Assembly: GCA_947488905.1 (NCBI GenBank)
Contig: CANLBJ010000001.1
Coordinates: 930,001 to 994,000 of the forward strand
Direction: 5' to 3'
Length of the DNA stretch: 64,000 nt
DNA from: Ulvibacter algarum
GTDB taxonomy: Bacteria > Bacteroidota > Bacteroidia > Flavobacteriales > Flavobacteriaceae
Shown: piece by piece, positions 42,045 to 50,725 of the stretch
Layout of the letters: each line of letters begins with the position of its first letter
How positions within the stretch are numbered: the first letter of the stretch is position 1
The notes under the pieces: generated by a model
Seen by the model: the letters and a program-made list of their open reading frames with translations, nothing else
Told to the model about the DNA's origin: nothing
Database searches by the model: none
Program-made: the position numbers and the translations under genes

Positions 42045-43884
42045 CTGTATGTTTATAGGGGATTGCTAAAGTAACAATAGTTCCGGTTTCATTAGATATT
42101 TTCTTTTTGTCAATAATCAAAACTTCCTTTCTTGTTTCTTTTTTTAGATAATCTGTAATTAGCTTTGTTGATAATGACTCTTTAATTAAGTCGCTATTAG
42201 TTGTTATACCTGTGCCGTTATCACTTATTCTACAATATAATAAGTTTTTATTTAAAGTGAATTCAAGATGAATTTCACCTAAATAATTTAAGTTCATAAA
42301 ACCGTGTTCAATACTATTCTCAATAAATGGCTGTAATAACATAGGTGGTATAAAAATCAAATCTTCTTCATCCATGTTATTATAGTTAAAACTGTAATTG
42401 AATTTATCAGGAAAACGTAGTATTTGTAAATCCATGAATTTTTTAAGGGCTTCAATCTCTTTGTTGAATTGAACAAAATTATTAGTAGAGTTTTCAAGTA
42501 TCAGTCTTAATAACCTTGAGAATTTCAGAATATGTTTTTGAGCCTTTACAGGATCACTTTTTATAGAATTTTGTATTGAAGATAGCGTGTTAAAAGTAAA
42601 ATGAGGGTTCATTTGACTTCTTAAAAGCCTCTGTTGCATTTGTAGGGTTTGCTTATCAAATTTAAGTTTTTTATTTCTTGAATATGAAAATAGGCCCATA
42701 AGAAGTAAGAAAAGTGAACCAATAATAAAAAGCATATTATTTCTATCATTAAGACGTTTAACCTCGTTTTCTTGTCTTTCTATTAATAGTTGCTCTTCTT
42801 TTATTGAAGCCGCTTTTAAAGCAATCAATTCAGATTCAAATTTGTTTTTATATGTTATATTTTGATAGTTTAATAACTCACTAAGATGAGCTTCTATTTT
42901 TGATATAGGTTCATTATCTTTATATGCGAGACGCAATTCGTATAATAATATATTTCTATGAGTTTGATCACTCAGTCTTTCAATATTCTCTCCTCTAGCT
43001 GAATCTAGGTATTTAGAAGCAGTATCAAATAGTTTAAGCTCAATATAGGTCTCAGCAATATTTGAATAGCAATTGGCAAGTAATGATTGTTTATTATATT
43101 GAGGTAATAGTTTTATATTTAATAATGTTTTTTTGTAATTTTCTAAAGCTTCATAGAATTTTTGTTTTTTAAATAGTAAAACTCCATTTGCATTATAAAC
43201 CTGTCTTTTTAAATCTAAAGTCAAAAGAGAATCATTCGCAATTAAAAATTCTATTACTTTTTCTGCTTCAGTATTACGTCCTAAGCCCTTTAATAATTCA
43301 CTTTGAGCGAGTAACTCTTGAGAAGTATTTGAGTCAAACTCCCAATTTTGAATAATAAATACCCTCTGTTTATTTGCTTCTAAAGCTTTTTCATATTTTC
43401 CAATTGATTTGTAGTATTCCTCAGAGAAATAATAGTAGTAACTAGTGTTTTTGGTAAAAGACGTAGTGTCAATTCTTTTTTTGAATGAATCAGCAATGGT
43501 TTTTGCATCTCCATATTTGCCTGAGGCCATTAAATTGGCAAAAGCATTATAAAAATAAAAACGATCATAATCCGTTTTTATAGTGTCACCTACATAATCT
43601 GTTGTTCTAGTAAAATAGAGTGCGGTGCTATCTAGTTGCCCTTTTGTTTTATATAAATCACCTAAAAAATAATCGTTAATTTGTTTAAGTGAATCTGAAA
43701 CTAGAGGATTTTCAGTAATTAATGCATCTGCAATTTTTATGTTCTTGAAAGACCGTTCTTGTAAAACACTATCTTTTTTTTGTAGATTAATGATCTTAGT
43801 TTCAATTTTATGTAAGTCTTCTTTTCTAGTACACCCAATAAAAGAAACGATAAAAATTATAATGAGGAGAAGCGGTTTGAGCAT
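42034..43884 (-). CDS. LytS-type sensor histidine kinase with periplasmic TPR domain
   Basis: 616 residues from ATG 43884; the TTG six bases earlier lies in the -7 box. The N-terminus ends in a lipobox-like SFIGC. A TPR-rich extracytoplasmic sensor region covers about 25-350, one span follows near 370-390 (NMLFIIGSLFLLLMGLFSY), then a coiled linker and a His_kinase domain (PF06580 type) with the phospho-acceptor His in MNPHFTFNTLSS and HATPase motifs PFIENSIEHG and ISDNGTGI. The partner regulator overlaps its 3' end. The signal is unknown; the TPR sensor could bind a peptide or envelope protein. Confidence 0.9.
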   Translation of the reverse strand: MLKPLLLIIIFIVSFIGCTRKEDLHKIETKIINLQKKDSVLQERSFKNIKIADALITENPLVSDSLKQINDYFLGDLYKTKGQLDSTALYFTRTTDYVGDTIKTDYDRFYFYNAFANLMASGKYGDAKTIADSFKKRIDTTSFTKNTSYYYYFSEEYYKSIGKYEKALEANKQRVFIIQNWEFDSNTSQELLAQSELLKGLGRNTEAEKVIEFLIANDSLLTLDLKRQVYNANGVLLFKKQKFYEALENYKKTLLNIKLLPQYNKQSLLANCYSNIAETYIELKLFDTASKYLDSARGENIERLSDQTHRNILLYELRLAYKDNEPISKIEAHLSELLNYQNITYKNKFESELIALKAASIKEEQLLIERQENEVKRLNDRNNMLFIIGSLFLLLMGLFSYSRNKKLKFDKQTLQMQQRLLRSQMNPHFTFNTLSSIQNSIKSDPVKAQKHILKFSRLLRLILENSTNNFVQFNKEIEALKKFMDLQILRFPDKFNYSFNYNNMDEEDLIFIPPMLLQPFIENSIEHGFMNLNYLGEIHLEFTLNKNLLYCRISDNGTGITTNSDLIKESLSTKLITDYLKKETRKEVLIIDKKKISNETGTIVTLAIPYKHTDEN

Positions 43885-43887
43885 TCC

Positions 43888-43895
43888 CAAACATA
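43888..43895 (-). promoter_or_regulatory. Histidine kinase promoter -7 box
   Basis: TATGTTTG on the minus strand, three bases before the ATG at 43884. It implies a nearly leaderless mRNA and rules out the upstream TTG start. Confidence 0.5.
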
Positions 43896-43957
43896 CAAAA
43901 ATTAGTCTATATTTTATTTGAAATTTAAATACTGTTTACTGCTTAAATGGGAACAAG

Positions 43958-43965
43958 TATCTTTG
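43958..43965 (+). promoter_or_regulatory. Nuclease gene promoter -7 box
   Basis: TATCTTTG fits TAnnTTTG and ends 10 bases before the first ATG of the nuclease gene. Confidence 0.5.
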
Positions 43966-43975
43966 TAAAAGAATT

Positions 43976-44794
43976 ATGATTATGAACAGAAAATACTTAT
44001 ACCCAATATTAGTAGCACTCGTTACTATTGGCCTTTACTACCTTAACGATTACGTTGATGAAAAAACAGAAGACTATCCGTCTATTAATAAAGAAGAGGT
44101 GGTTGGCGCTACAAATAAAGACTTCGGAAATATGCTTCCGTCAAGTAATGGTGAGATTGTAGAACACGCTTATTACACTTTAAGTTATAGAGAAGAGTAC
44201 GAGCAAGCAGAATGGGTAGCTTATGAGTTATTAGAAAAGCACTTAACAAAAGACCAACATAAGCGTCCTTATTTTATAGAAGACAGAGATGTAAAAACTA
44301 AATCTGCAGACTGGCGTAATTATAAAAAATCTGGCTATGATAGAGGTCATTTATGTCCAGCAGGAGATAGAAAATTCACCTACGATGCCTTTCATGAGAC
44401 TTTTTTAACAAGTAATATAAGTCCACAAAACCACGATTTTAATGCAGGTTTATGGAACAGTCTTGAGCAAAAAGTACGTTACTGGGCAGGGCGCTATGAT
44501 GACGTGTATGTAATTACAGGTGGTATTTTAAAAAACGGTTTAAAAACTATAGGGGATGAGCGAGTAGCTGTGCCAGAAGAGTTTTACAAAATAGTATTTG
44601 ATAAAAGAGGCGACGATTACAGGGCAATTGCTTTTATAATGCCTAATGGTAAAACCTCAGGTTCCTTTTACAATTACATGGTTTCTATAGATGATATTGA
44701 GCAAAAAACGGGAATTGACTTTTTTTCCGAATTGCCTGATACAATTGAAAATGAATTAGAACGCAATGATGATGTAAAAAGCTGGTGGAAGTAG
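43976..44794 (+). CDS. DNA/RNA non-specific endonuclease (NUC family)
   Basis: A 272-residue beta-beta-alpha-metal nuclease with an N-terminal membrane segment (YLYPILVALVTIGLYYL), so it is exported or anchored. The catalytic motif is GYDRGHLCPAGDRK near 122-135 (His general base), and the metal Asn lies in ISPQNHDFNAGLWNSLE. ATG 43976 or 43982 are both possible. It may degrade extracellular nucleic acid for nutrients. A dispersed motif copy is read as DFGNM. Confidence 0.9.
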   Translation: MIMNRKYLYPILVALVTIGLYYLNDYVDEKTEDYPSINKEEVVGATNKDFGNMLPSSNGEIVEHAYYTLSYREEYEQAEWVAYELLEKHLTKDQHKRPYFIEDRDVKTKSADWRNYKKSGYDRGHLCPAGDRKFTYDAFHETFLTSNISPQNHDFNAGLWNSLEQKVRYWAGRYDDVYVITGGILKNGLKTIGDERVAVPEEFYKIVFDKRGDDYRAIAFIMPNGKTSGSFYNYMVSIDDIEQKTGIDFFSELPDTIENELERNDDVKSWWK

Positions 44795-44812
44795 GTTTTT
44801 GAAATCGAAATT

Positions 44813-45092
44813 GAAATCGAACTTGAAATTGATAAACGAAAAATAATTCTCCCCCTAAGTTTTAACGTAAGGTTTTTAATCATCTATATTCCATAAGTGG
44901 GCATCGAGAACGGTCAATGCTCTATATTCTATGTATAATAATAATTCCCATTATCAAGCCTCGCAAATATAAAGAGTTGGGAATTTTAAACGTCTGCGCA
45001 TAGTTTTTTGTAAAGAAAAAATTACAAAAAATAATGCTTGCCACCCCGCTTATGGATTTGAAAATTCATTTTTCGATTTCAAGTTCGGTTTC
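44813..45092. mobile_element. MITE-like segment with terminal inverted repeats next to rodA
   Basis: GAAATCGAACTTGAAATTG (44813-44831) is inverted at 45074-45092 (17 of 19 bases match), and the match continues inward with a gap. The 280-bp segment has no gene. Its right end abuts the rodA stop codon (45094-45096), and inside it lies a second, diverged copy of the rodA tail (44933-44976). No transposase is present. Confidence 0.5.
44933..44976 (-). pseudogene. Remnant of a rodA 3' end
   Basis: In one frame on the minus strand this reads LFIFARLDNGNYYYT then TAG, against LFIFVRLDSGNYYYT at the end of the intact rodA. It is a 15-codon tail detached from any gene, marking an insertion or recombination event at the rodA terminus. 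Confidence 0.75.
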
Positions 45093-45093
45093 A

Positions 45094-46353
45094 TCAAGTA
45101 TAATAATAATTCCCACTATCTAGCCTAACAAATATAAAGAGTAAAATAGTAAATCCCCATAACCCAGAGCCTCCATAACTAAAGAATGGCAACGGAATAC
45201 CCACAGTAGGAAAAATACCAGATACCATCCCGATATTCACAAAGAAGTGAAAGAAGAAAATGGCGGCGACACTGTAGCCGTAAACACGTGCAAATTGAGA
45301 CTTCTGCCGTTCTGCTAATACAAGTACTCTTATGATAAGTGTGATAAATAAAATAATCACAAGCATAGATCCTACAAAGCCCCATTCTTCACCTACGGTA
45401 CTAAATATATAGTCTGTATGTTGTTCGGGCACAAAGTTTCCTTTGGTTTGAGTTCCTTCTGTCCAACCTTTACCAAACCAGCCTCCACTACCAATTGCGA
45501 TTTCACTCTGGTTGGTGTTATAGCCTATTCCTTTTGCATCTACTTCTTTACCTAAAACAATATTAAAACGGTCGCGGTGTCTTTGTTCAAAGACATTGTT
45601 AAATATATAGCTCACAGAAAAAGCAAAGGCAATACAGGCAAAAACGATGGTAAAATATTTTAATTTATTAGGTCTCCGTTTCTTCTTCAGATTATAAAAA
45701 AAGAGTCCCAATCCTATTAGTAAAACAAATCCTGCAATCCAATATGCTCCAACAATTAAAGTCCCAACAAAGAGTGCCGCGGCAAAAAAGCCTAATAGTA
45801 AATACACGTAATGCATTCCCTCGCGATACAATGGGAAAACAAATGCTGCATAAATAAGTGCACTACCAGGATCTGGTTGCGGTACAATAAAAATAGCAGG
45901 TAAAGCAATTATTAAAAATGCACGTAGCTGGTCTTTAAAAAGCGACATGTTAGTTTGTATATCACTCACGTATTTAGCCACAGCAAGTGCTGCTGCAGCT
46001 TTAGCAAACTCACTGGGTTGTATGCTTACTGGTCCAAAAACATACCAAGATGTGGCTCCGTTTATACTTTTTCCAAAAACAAATAGGCCTAATAGGGAGA
46101 TCAACGAAACAATGTAGATAATACTCCCAAACCGTTCATAAAACTTGACATCTATGGCTAGAATAAATACAATGAGTACAATACTTAAAACAATCCACAT
46201 TAATTGTTTTGTGTAGATATTTCCTAAGTCAAAAAAGCTATCTACATTATCTACGTAAGAGGCAGAATAAATATTTAACCATCCAATAGTTACCAATGCT
46301 AAAAATAGCAAAATGATAATCCAATCAAAACGTGATGTGCGTTCGTTAGCCAT
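45094..46353 (-). CDS. rodA: Rod-shape peptidoglycan polymerase RodA
   Basis: A 419-residue SEDS-family glycosyltransferase that polymerises glycan strands for cell elongation with its partner PBP2. About ten membrane spans. The conserved segments are FGKSINGATSWYVFGPVSIQPSEFAKA in pieces (about 90-120), VPQPDPGSALIYAAF and VGEEWGFVGSMLVI, ending PFFSYGGSGLWGFTILLFIF. The gene overlaps the PBP2 stop by one base. A short diverged copy of its final codons lies about 165 bases downstream. Confidence 0.95.
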   Translation of the reverse strand: MANERTSRFDWIIILLFLALVTIGWLNIYSASYVDNVDSFFDLGNIYTKQLMWIVLSIVLIVFILAIDVKFYERFGSIIYIVSLISLLGLFVFGKSINGATSWYVFGPVSIQPSEFAKAAAALAVAKYVSDIQTNMSLFKDQLRAFLIIALPAIFIVPQPDPGSALIYAAFVFPLYREGMHYVYLLLGFFAAALFVGTLIVGAYWIAGFVLLIGLGLFFYNLKKKRRPNKLKYFTIVFACIAFAFSVSYIFNNVFEQRHRDRFNIVLGKEVDAKGIGYNTNQSEIAIGSGGWFGKGWTEGTQTKGNFVPEQHTDYIFSTVGEEWGFVGSMLVIILFITLIIRVLVLAERQKSQFARVYGYSVAAIFFFHFFVNIGMVSGIFPTVGIPLPFFSYGGSGLWGFTILLFIFVRLDSGNYYYT

Positions 46354-48221
46354 TAATGATTAATTGTAAACGGAATACCGCTATGTGGTTTTGCATATTC
46401 TTCTTCTAGACTTCCGTTTAATACGTAAGTCTCTAAGTCTGTTCTTGTAATTTCTCCTTTTAGATATTTTTCAATCATTAAACTAGCAATTTTTCCTGCC
46501 CATCTTGATCCCCAATATCCATTTTCTACAAATACAGCGATGGCTATTTTTGGGTTATCTTTTGGAGCAAATGCTACAAAGGTAGAGTGGTCTGTTAGCT
46601 TTGTAGTAACTCCATCTATTTTTGTGTAATTTTCTGCTGTACCTGTCTTACCACAAATTTCTATTCCTGGAACCTGTAGGTTTTTAGCAGTACCATCGTT
46701 ATACACATCAAACAAACCTTGTATTACAGGTTCAAAATATTCTGGCTTGATGGTAGTGTAGTTTTTTTCTGTGTACTTGCTAGGTATCGTGTCTTGTTTA
46801 TCAATGTTCTTAATGAGGTGTGGTTTAATATACCATCCTTTATTTGCTATAGCAGCTGTAAAGTTTGCCATTTGCATAGGGGTCATTAAAACTTCTCCTT
46901 GGCCTATAGAATTTGAAATAGTGGCAGTTGCATACCATTTGTATTTTGGGTAGCGATAATAGCGATTGTAATAGTTTGCGTCAGGGACTAAACCTTTACG
47001 ACCACTAGGCATATCGTGGCCAGAATATACGCCAAGACCAAAACTTTCTAGATGGTCGTGCCAAGTATTCATGCCTTCTTGTGGGGTGTCATATTTTTCA
47101 ATAGTACGTCTGTACACCGTGGCAAAATAACTATTGCAAGATTGTGCAATACCGCCTACCATAGACAAGGGGCTTTTATGATGGTGACAGCCTAAGGGCT
47201 TCTTTCCGCCATAATTATAAGAACCGTGACAAGTAATACGCTCTTCTATATTAACTACATTTTCTTGCAAACCTATTAAGGCGGTTAGCGCTTTAAATGG
47301 TGATCCAGGAGGATACTCTCCAGAAAGACCGCGATCAAAAAGTGGTCGCGATATAGAGTCATAAAACATTTTGCTAAAGTTCTTAGAGCGTTCACGACCT
47401 ACTAATAATTTAGGGCTATAATGTGGTGCGGTTATTAGAGCTAAGATTTCGCCAGTTTGTGGCTCAATAGCTACAATACCTCCTCGTTTATTAATGAAAA
47501 GTTCTTCGCCATATTTTTGTAATCGAGCATCAATAGAAAGAGTAATGTCTTTACCACGTTGTGGTAGCGTGTCAAAAGAGCCTTCTAGATAAGGACCTAT
47601 ATCACGATTAAAGCGATCTTTTTGTATATATTTCACTCCTTTTACGCCTCTTAATTCTTCTTCATAGGCCTTTTCAATGCCTTGCATCCCTATGTTTTCT
47701 CCGTTTTGGTAATAAGGGTTTTTCTTGACAATACGTTCATCTACTTCTCTTATGTAACCAAGCACATTTCCAGAGTGATTTACTTTATAATCTCTTAATG
47801 ATTGTTTTCTAATGTAAAACCCATCATATTTTCTCATTTTTTCTGAGAGATATGCATACTCTTCTTTGGTAAGTTGAGGTACTACAGTATAGGGTAATCT
47901 AGGGGAGTAGACTCTAGCTTTTGCCAAAATTTTCTCAAATTTTTCCTTTGGCATTTTTAAAAGCTTGCAAAGTTCTAGTGTGTCAAGATCTTTAACTTCT
48001 CTTGGTATAACCATTACATCATATGACGGTTGGTTAGATACCAAAAGCTTTTGATTACGGTCAAAAATATAACCACGCTGTGGGTAATCATACATTACCT
48101 TGTATGCATTACTTTCTGAACGTGCCTGGAAAGAGGTGTTGTAAACCTGTAAATAGAAAAGCCTCCCGGTAAAAACAATACCGGTAATCAAAACTATAAT
48201 AAGAAGTAAAAGTTTTCTCAC
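46353..48221 (-). CDS. mrdA: Penicillin-binding protein 2 (elongation transpeptidase)
   Basis: A 622-residue class B PBP crosslinking peptidoglycan in the elongasome. One N-terminal anchor (LLLLIIVLITGIVFTG), a dimer/pedestal domain (about 50-215), and a transpeptidase domain with SxxK seen as PPGSPFKAL (near 305), SxN as AQSCNSYFA and KTG as ICGKTGTAENY. A Pro replaces the more usual Thr in the SxxK motif (SPFK). It is the third cell-shape gene after mreC/mreD and is coupled to rodA. Confidence 0.95.
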   Translation of the reverse strand: MRKLLLLIIVLITGIVFTGRLFYLQVYNTSFQARSESNAYKVMYDYPQRGYIFDRNQKLLVSNQPSYDVMVIPREVKDLDTLELCKLLKMPKEKFEKILAKARVYSPRLPYTVVPQLTKEEYAYLSEKMRKYDGFYIRKQSLRDYKVNHSGNVLGYIREVDERIVKKNPYYQNGENIGMQGIEKAYEEELRGVKGVKYIQKDRFNRDIGPYLEGSFDTLPQRGKDITLSIDARLQKYGEELFINKRGGIVAIEPQTGEILALITAPHYSPKLLVGRERSKNFSKMFYDSISRPLFDRGLSGEYPPGSPFKALTALIGLQENVVNIEERITCHGSYNYGGKKPLGCHHHKSPLSMVGGIAQSCNSYFATVYRRTIEKYDTPQEGMNTWHDHLESFGLGVYSGHDMPSGRKGLVPDANYYNRYYRYPKYKWYATATISNSIGQGEVLMTPMQMANFTAAIANKGWYIKPHLIKNIDKQDTIPSKYTEKNYTTIKPEYFEPVIQGLFDVYNDGTAKNLQVPGIEICGKTGTAENYTKIDGVTTKLTDHSTFVAFAPKDNPKIAIAVFVENGYWGSRWAGKIASLMIEKYLKGEITRTDLETYVLNGSLEEEYAKPHSGIPFTINH

Positions 48222-48252
48222 AAAGAGGTGTTATGCTAAATATGGTGTGAAA

Positions 48253-48762
48253 TTAAGAACGTTTCCGTCCAAAAAGTACTAAAACGCAGAAAATTAAAAG
48301 TATACTAAATATACTAGAAAATAACGTTGATCTCAAGGCTAAGAGTATGTGCGAAATGTTAAATGTTTCTAATAAAAATAAAACCAAATGATGAATAATC
48401 ACCATCCCAGAAATATATAGCAATCGCTCGTTAATAGGAACTTGATTAAGCTTTATTACATTGTATTCATAACTTATACCAAAAGCAAATTTTAAAAGAA
48501 CTGGTCTTATATATGCAATAAATACAGTAGCTGCAGCATGAACACCTCCTGTGTCACTAAACATGTCTATTGTGAGTCCAAGCAAAAACCCTAAAAATAT
48601 GAGTAAGGTTCTATTACCTGTAAAAGGGAAAATTAGAACAAATAGCACATACATATATGGGTTAATGTAGCCTAAAAAGTTGATATGGTTAAGCACAAGA
48701 ACCTGCAAGAGCGCTAGCCCAATAAACCGAATTATATTTTGAATGATCTCACTGTTCTGCAT
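48253..48762 (-). CDS. mreD: Rod-shape protein MreD
   Basis: A 169-residue inner-membrane protein with about five spans, in the fixed position between mreC and PBP2. The sequence is poorly conserved in this family, and the assignment rests on length, hydrophobic pattern (IIRFIGLALLQVLVLNHINF near the start) and gene order. The start overlaps mreC by 14 bases. Confidence 0.88.
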   Translation of the reverse strand: MQNSEIIQNIIRFIGLALLQVLVLNHINFLGYINPYMYVLFVLIFPFTGNRTLLIFLGFLLGLTIDMFSDTGGVHAAATVFIAYIRPVLLKFAFGISYEYNVIKLNQVPINERLLYISGMVIIHHLVLFLLETFNISHILLALRSTLFSSIFSILLIFCVLVLFGRKRS

Positions 48763-49573
48763 CTTCTGTCGCTGCTTCTAGGTTGAGAATCTCTGTGGCT
48801 TGAGTAGGTTTAATAATATAGACTTGCTTTAAGTTAGTCATATCATTAAAAAGATGAACATCTACTACATAACTGTCATCATCTGTGAGAACAAAGTCTT
48901 TTATGGTGCCTATTAAGATCCCTTCTGGGAAGATAGTAGATTTACCACCTGTAACTATTGTGTCGCCTACTACAAGCGGTGCTAATCTAGGTATTTGTCT
49001 TAACTGGACAACATTTGGGTCACGTGTGTCCCATACAAGTGTACCAAAATGGCTATCCTTTTTTAGTTTTGCATTAATCTCACTATTTGTATTTAAAATA
49101 GACTGGATGGTTGCATAACCGCCAGATGTATTATTAACAATACCTACTAGCCCTTGAGTGGTGATAACTCCTTGATCTATCACTATACTATCGCGAGAGC
49201 CTTTATTAATGGTGATGTTGTTTTTTGATTGTGTGTAATTATTATTAATCACTTTTGCTGCCTTAAAATAGAAAGGAGCATTTGTGATTGTGGTATCAAT
49301 TTTTGCTTCGGAAAAGCGCTGAAGTTGTGTAATTTGACTTCTCAAATACGTATTTTCTTCTGTAAGTTTTTGATTTTCTGTTTCCAGACCAAAATAATCT
49401 GTCACCGAAGAACGGGCGCTATAAACACCACCGCCTAAGAAGTTCGCAGAACTAACAAACGAACTCGTGTGATAAGAATTTGATTGAATGGTAAACGAAA
49501 TCGCAATTAAAAAAAGTGCAAAGAACAGCAGGAAATTTTTATTTCGAATGAAAAAAAATAGAATATGCTGCAT
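48749..49573 (-). CDS. mreC: Rod-shape protein MreC
   Basis: A 274-residue bitopic protein that activates PBP2/RodA from the periplasm. One span at about 10-30, a coiled coil at about 60-95 (GLETENQKLTEENTYLRSQI), then a two-barrel MreC domain (about 110-265) with GLVGIVNNTSGGYATIQSIL. Follows mreB after 58 bases, a gap that contains a dispersed motif copy; another copy lies in the gene, read as FSEA. Confidence 0.93.
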   Translation of the reverse strand: MQHILFFFIRNKNFLLFFALFLIAISFTIQSNSYHTSSFVSSANFLGGGVYSARSSVTDYFGLETENQKLTEENTYLRSQITQLQRFSEAKIDTTITNAPFYFKAAKVINNNYTQSKNNITINKGSRDSIVIDQGVITTQGLVGIVNNTSGGYATIQSILNTNSEINAKLKKDSHFGTLVWDTRDPNVVQLRQIPRLAPLVVGDTIVTGGKSTIFPEGILIGTIKDFVLTDDDSYVVDVHLFNDMTNLKQVYIIKPTQATEILNLEAATEDAEQ

Positions 49574-49631
49574 TGATCAGAACAGATGTTATTGGGTTCA
49601 CATTTCCGAAGAAATGATTATAATCCTTCTC

Positions 49632-50660
49632 TTATTTAATTAGGACACTCTTAAATTTAGCAAGGTTTTTTAAACAAATACCGGTTCCTCTAACTACTGC
49701 TCTTAATGGATCTTCTGCAATATATACAGGTAGATCTGTTTTTTGAGAAAGACGCTTGTCTAGCCCTCTTAACATAGATCCTCCACCGGCAAGATAAATA
49801 CCAGTATTGTAAATATCTGCTGCGAGTTCAGGAGGTGTTTGTGATAAGGTTTCCATCACGGCATCTTCTATACGTAATATAGATTTGTCTAACGCTTTTG
49901 CTATCTCTCTATAAGATGTTTGTACTTGTTTTGGCTTACCAGTTAGTAAGTCACGACCTTGCACGTCCATCTCATCTGGTGGTAACTCAAGATCTTCTGT
50001 AGCAGCACCTATTTGAATTTTTATTTTTTCTGCAGTGCGCTCTCCAACATAAAGGTTGTGCTGTGTGCGCATGTAATAAATGATATCGTTTGTAAAAACA
50101 TCACCTGCAATCTTAACAGATTTGTCACAAACAATCCCTCCAAGAGCGATTACTGCGATTTCTGTTGTTCCTCCTCCTATATCTACAACCATGTTACCTT
50201 TAGGTTGCATAATGTCTACACCAATACCTATGGCTGCTGCCATAGGTTCGTGAATTAAGTATACTTCTTTACCGTTTACTCTCTCTGCACTTTCTTTTAC
50301 CGCTCGCATCTCTACTTCTGTTATACCAGAAGGGATACAAATTACCATTCTTAAAGATGGAGTGATCCATTTTTTCTTTAATGCTGGGATGTCTTTGATA
50401 AACATGTTTATCATTTTTTCACTCGCGTCAAAATCTGCAATAACACCGTCTTTAAGTGGCCTAATGGTCTTAATGTTTTCGTGTGTTTTACCTTGCATCA
50501 TTGCTGCTTCGCGGCCTACTGCTATAATTTTACCCGTAGTGCGATCGCGAGCTACAATAGACGGCGAGTCTACTACAACTTTGTCATTGTGTATGATAAG
50601 TGTGTTTGCCGTTCCAAGGTCAATTGCGATTTCTTCGGTGAGGAAGTCAAAAAATCCCAT
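49632..50660 (-). CDS. mreB: Actin-like cell-shape protein MreB
   Basis: A 342-residue bacterial actin that forms membrane-bound filaments and positions the elongasome. Phosphate-1 motif IDLGTANTLI (about 13-22), phosphate-2 motif VVDIGGGTTEIAVIALGG (about 160) and the adenosine motif LAGGGSMLRGLDKRL (about 290) are all present. Full length. First gene of the mreB-mreC-mreD-PBP2-rodA series. Confidence 0.97.
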   Translation of the reverse strand: MGFFDFLTEEIAIDLGTANTLIIHNDKVVVDSPSIVARDRTTGKIIAVGREAAMMQGKTHENIKTIRPLKDGVIADFDASEKMINMFIKDIPALKKKWITPSLRMVICIPSGITEVEMRAVKESAERVNGKEVYLIHEPMAAAIGIGVDIMQPKGNMVVDIGGGTTEIAVIALGGIVCDKSVKIAGDVFTNDIIYYMRTQHNLYVGERTAEKIKIQIGAATEDLELPPDEMDVQGRDLLTGKPKQVQTSYREIAKALDKSILRIEDAVMETLSQTPPELAADIYNTGIYLAGGGSMLRGLDKRLSQKTDLPVYIAEDPLRAVVRGTGICLKNLAKFKSVLIK

Positions 50661-50725
50661 AAGTTTGAGAGGTATTTTAGTTTACATAAGCTGAAAATGA
50701 GCTTTCAACAAAGGTATTAAATTTA

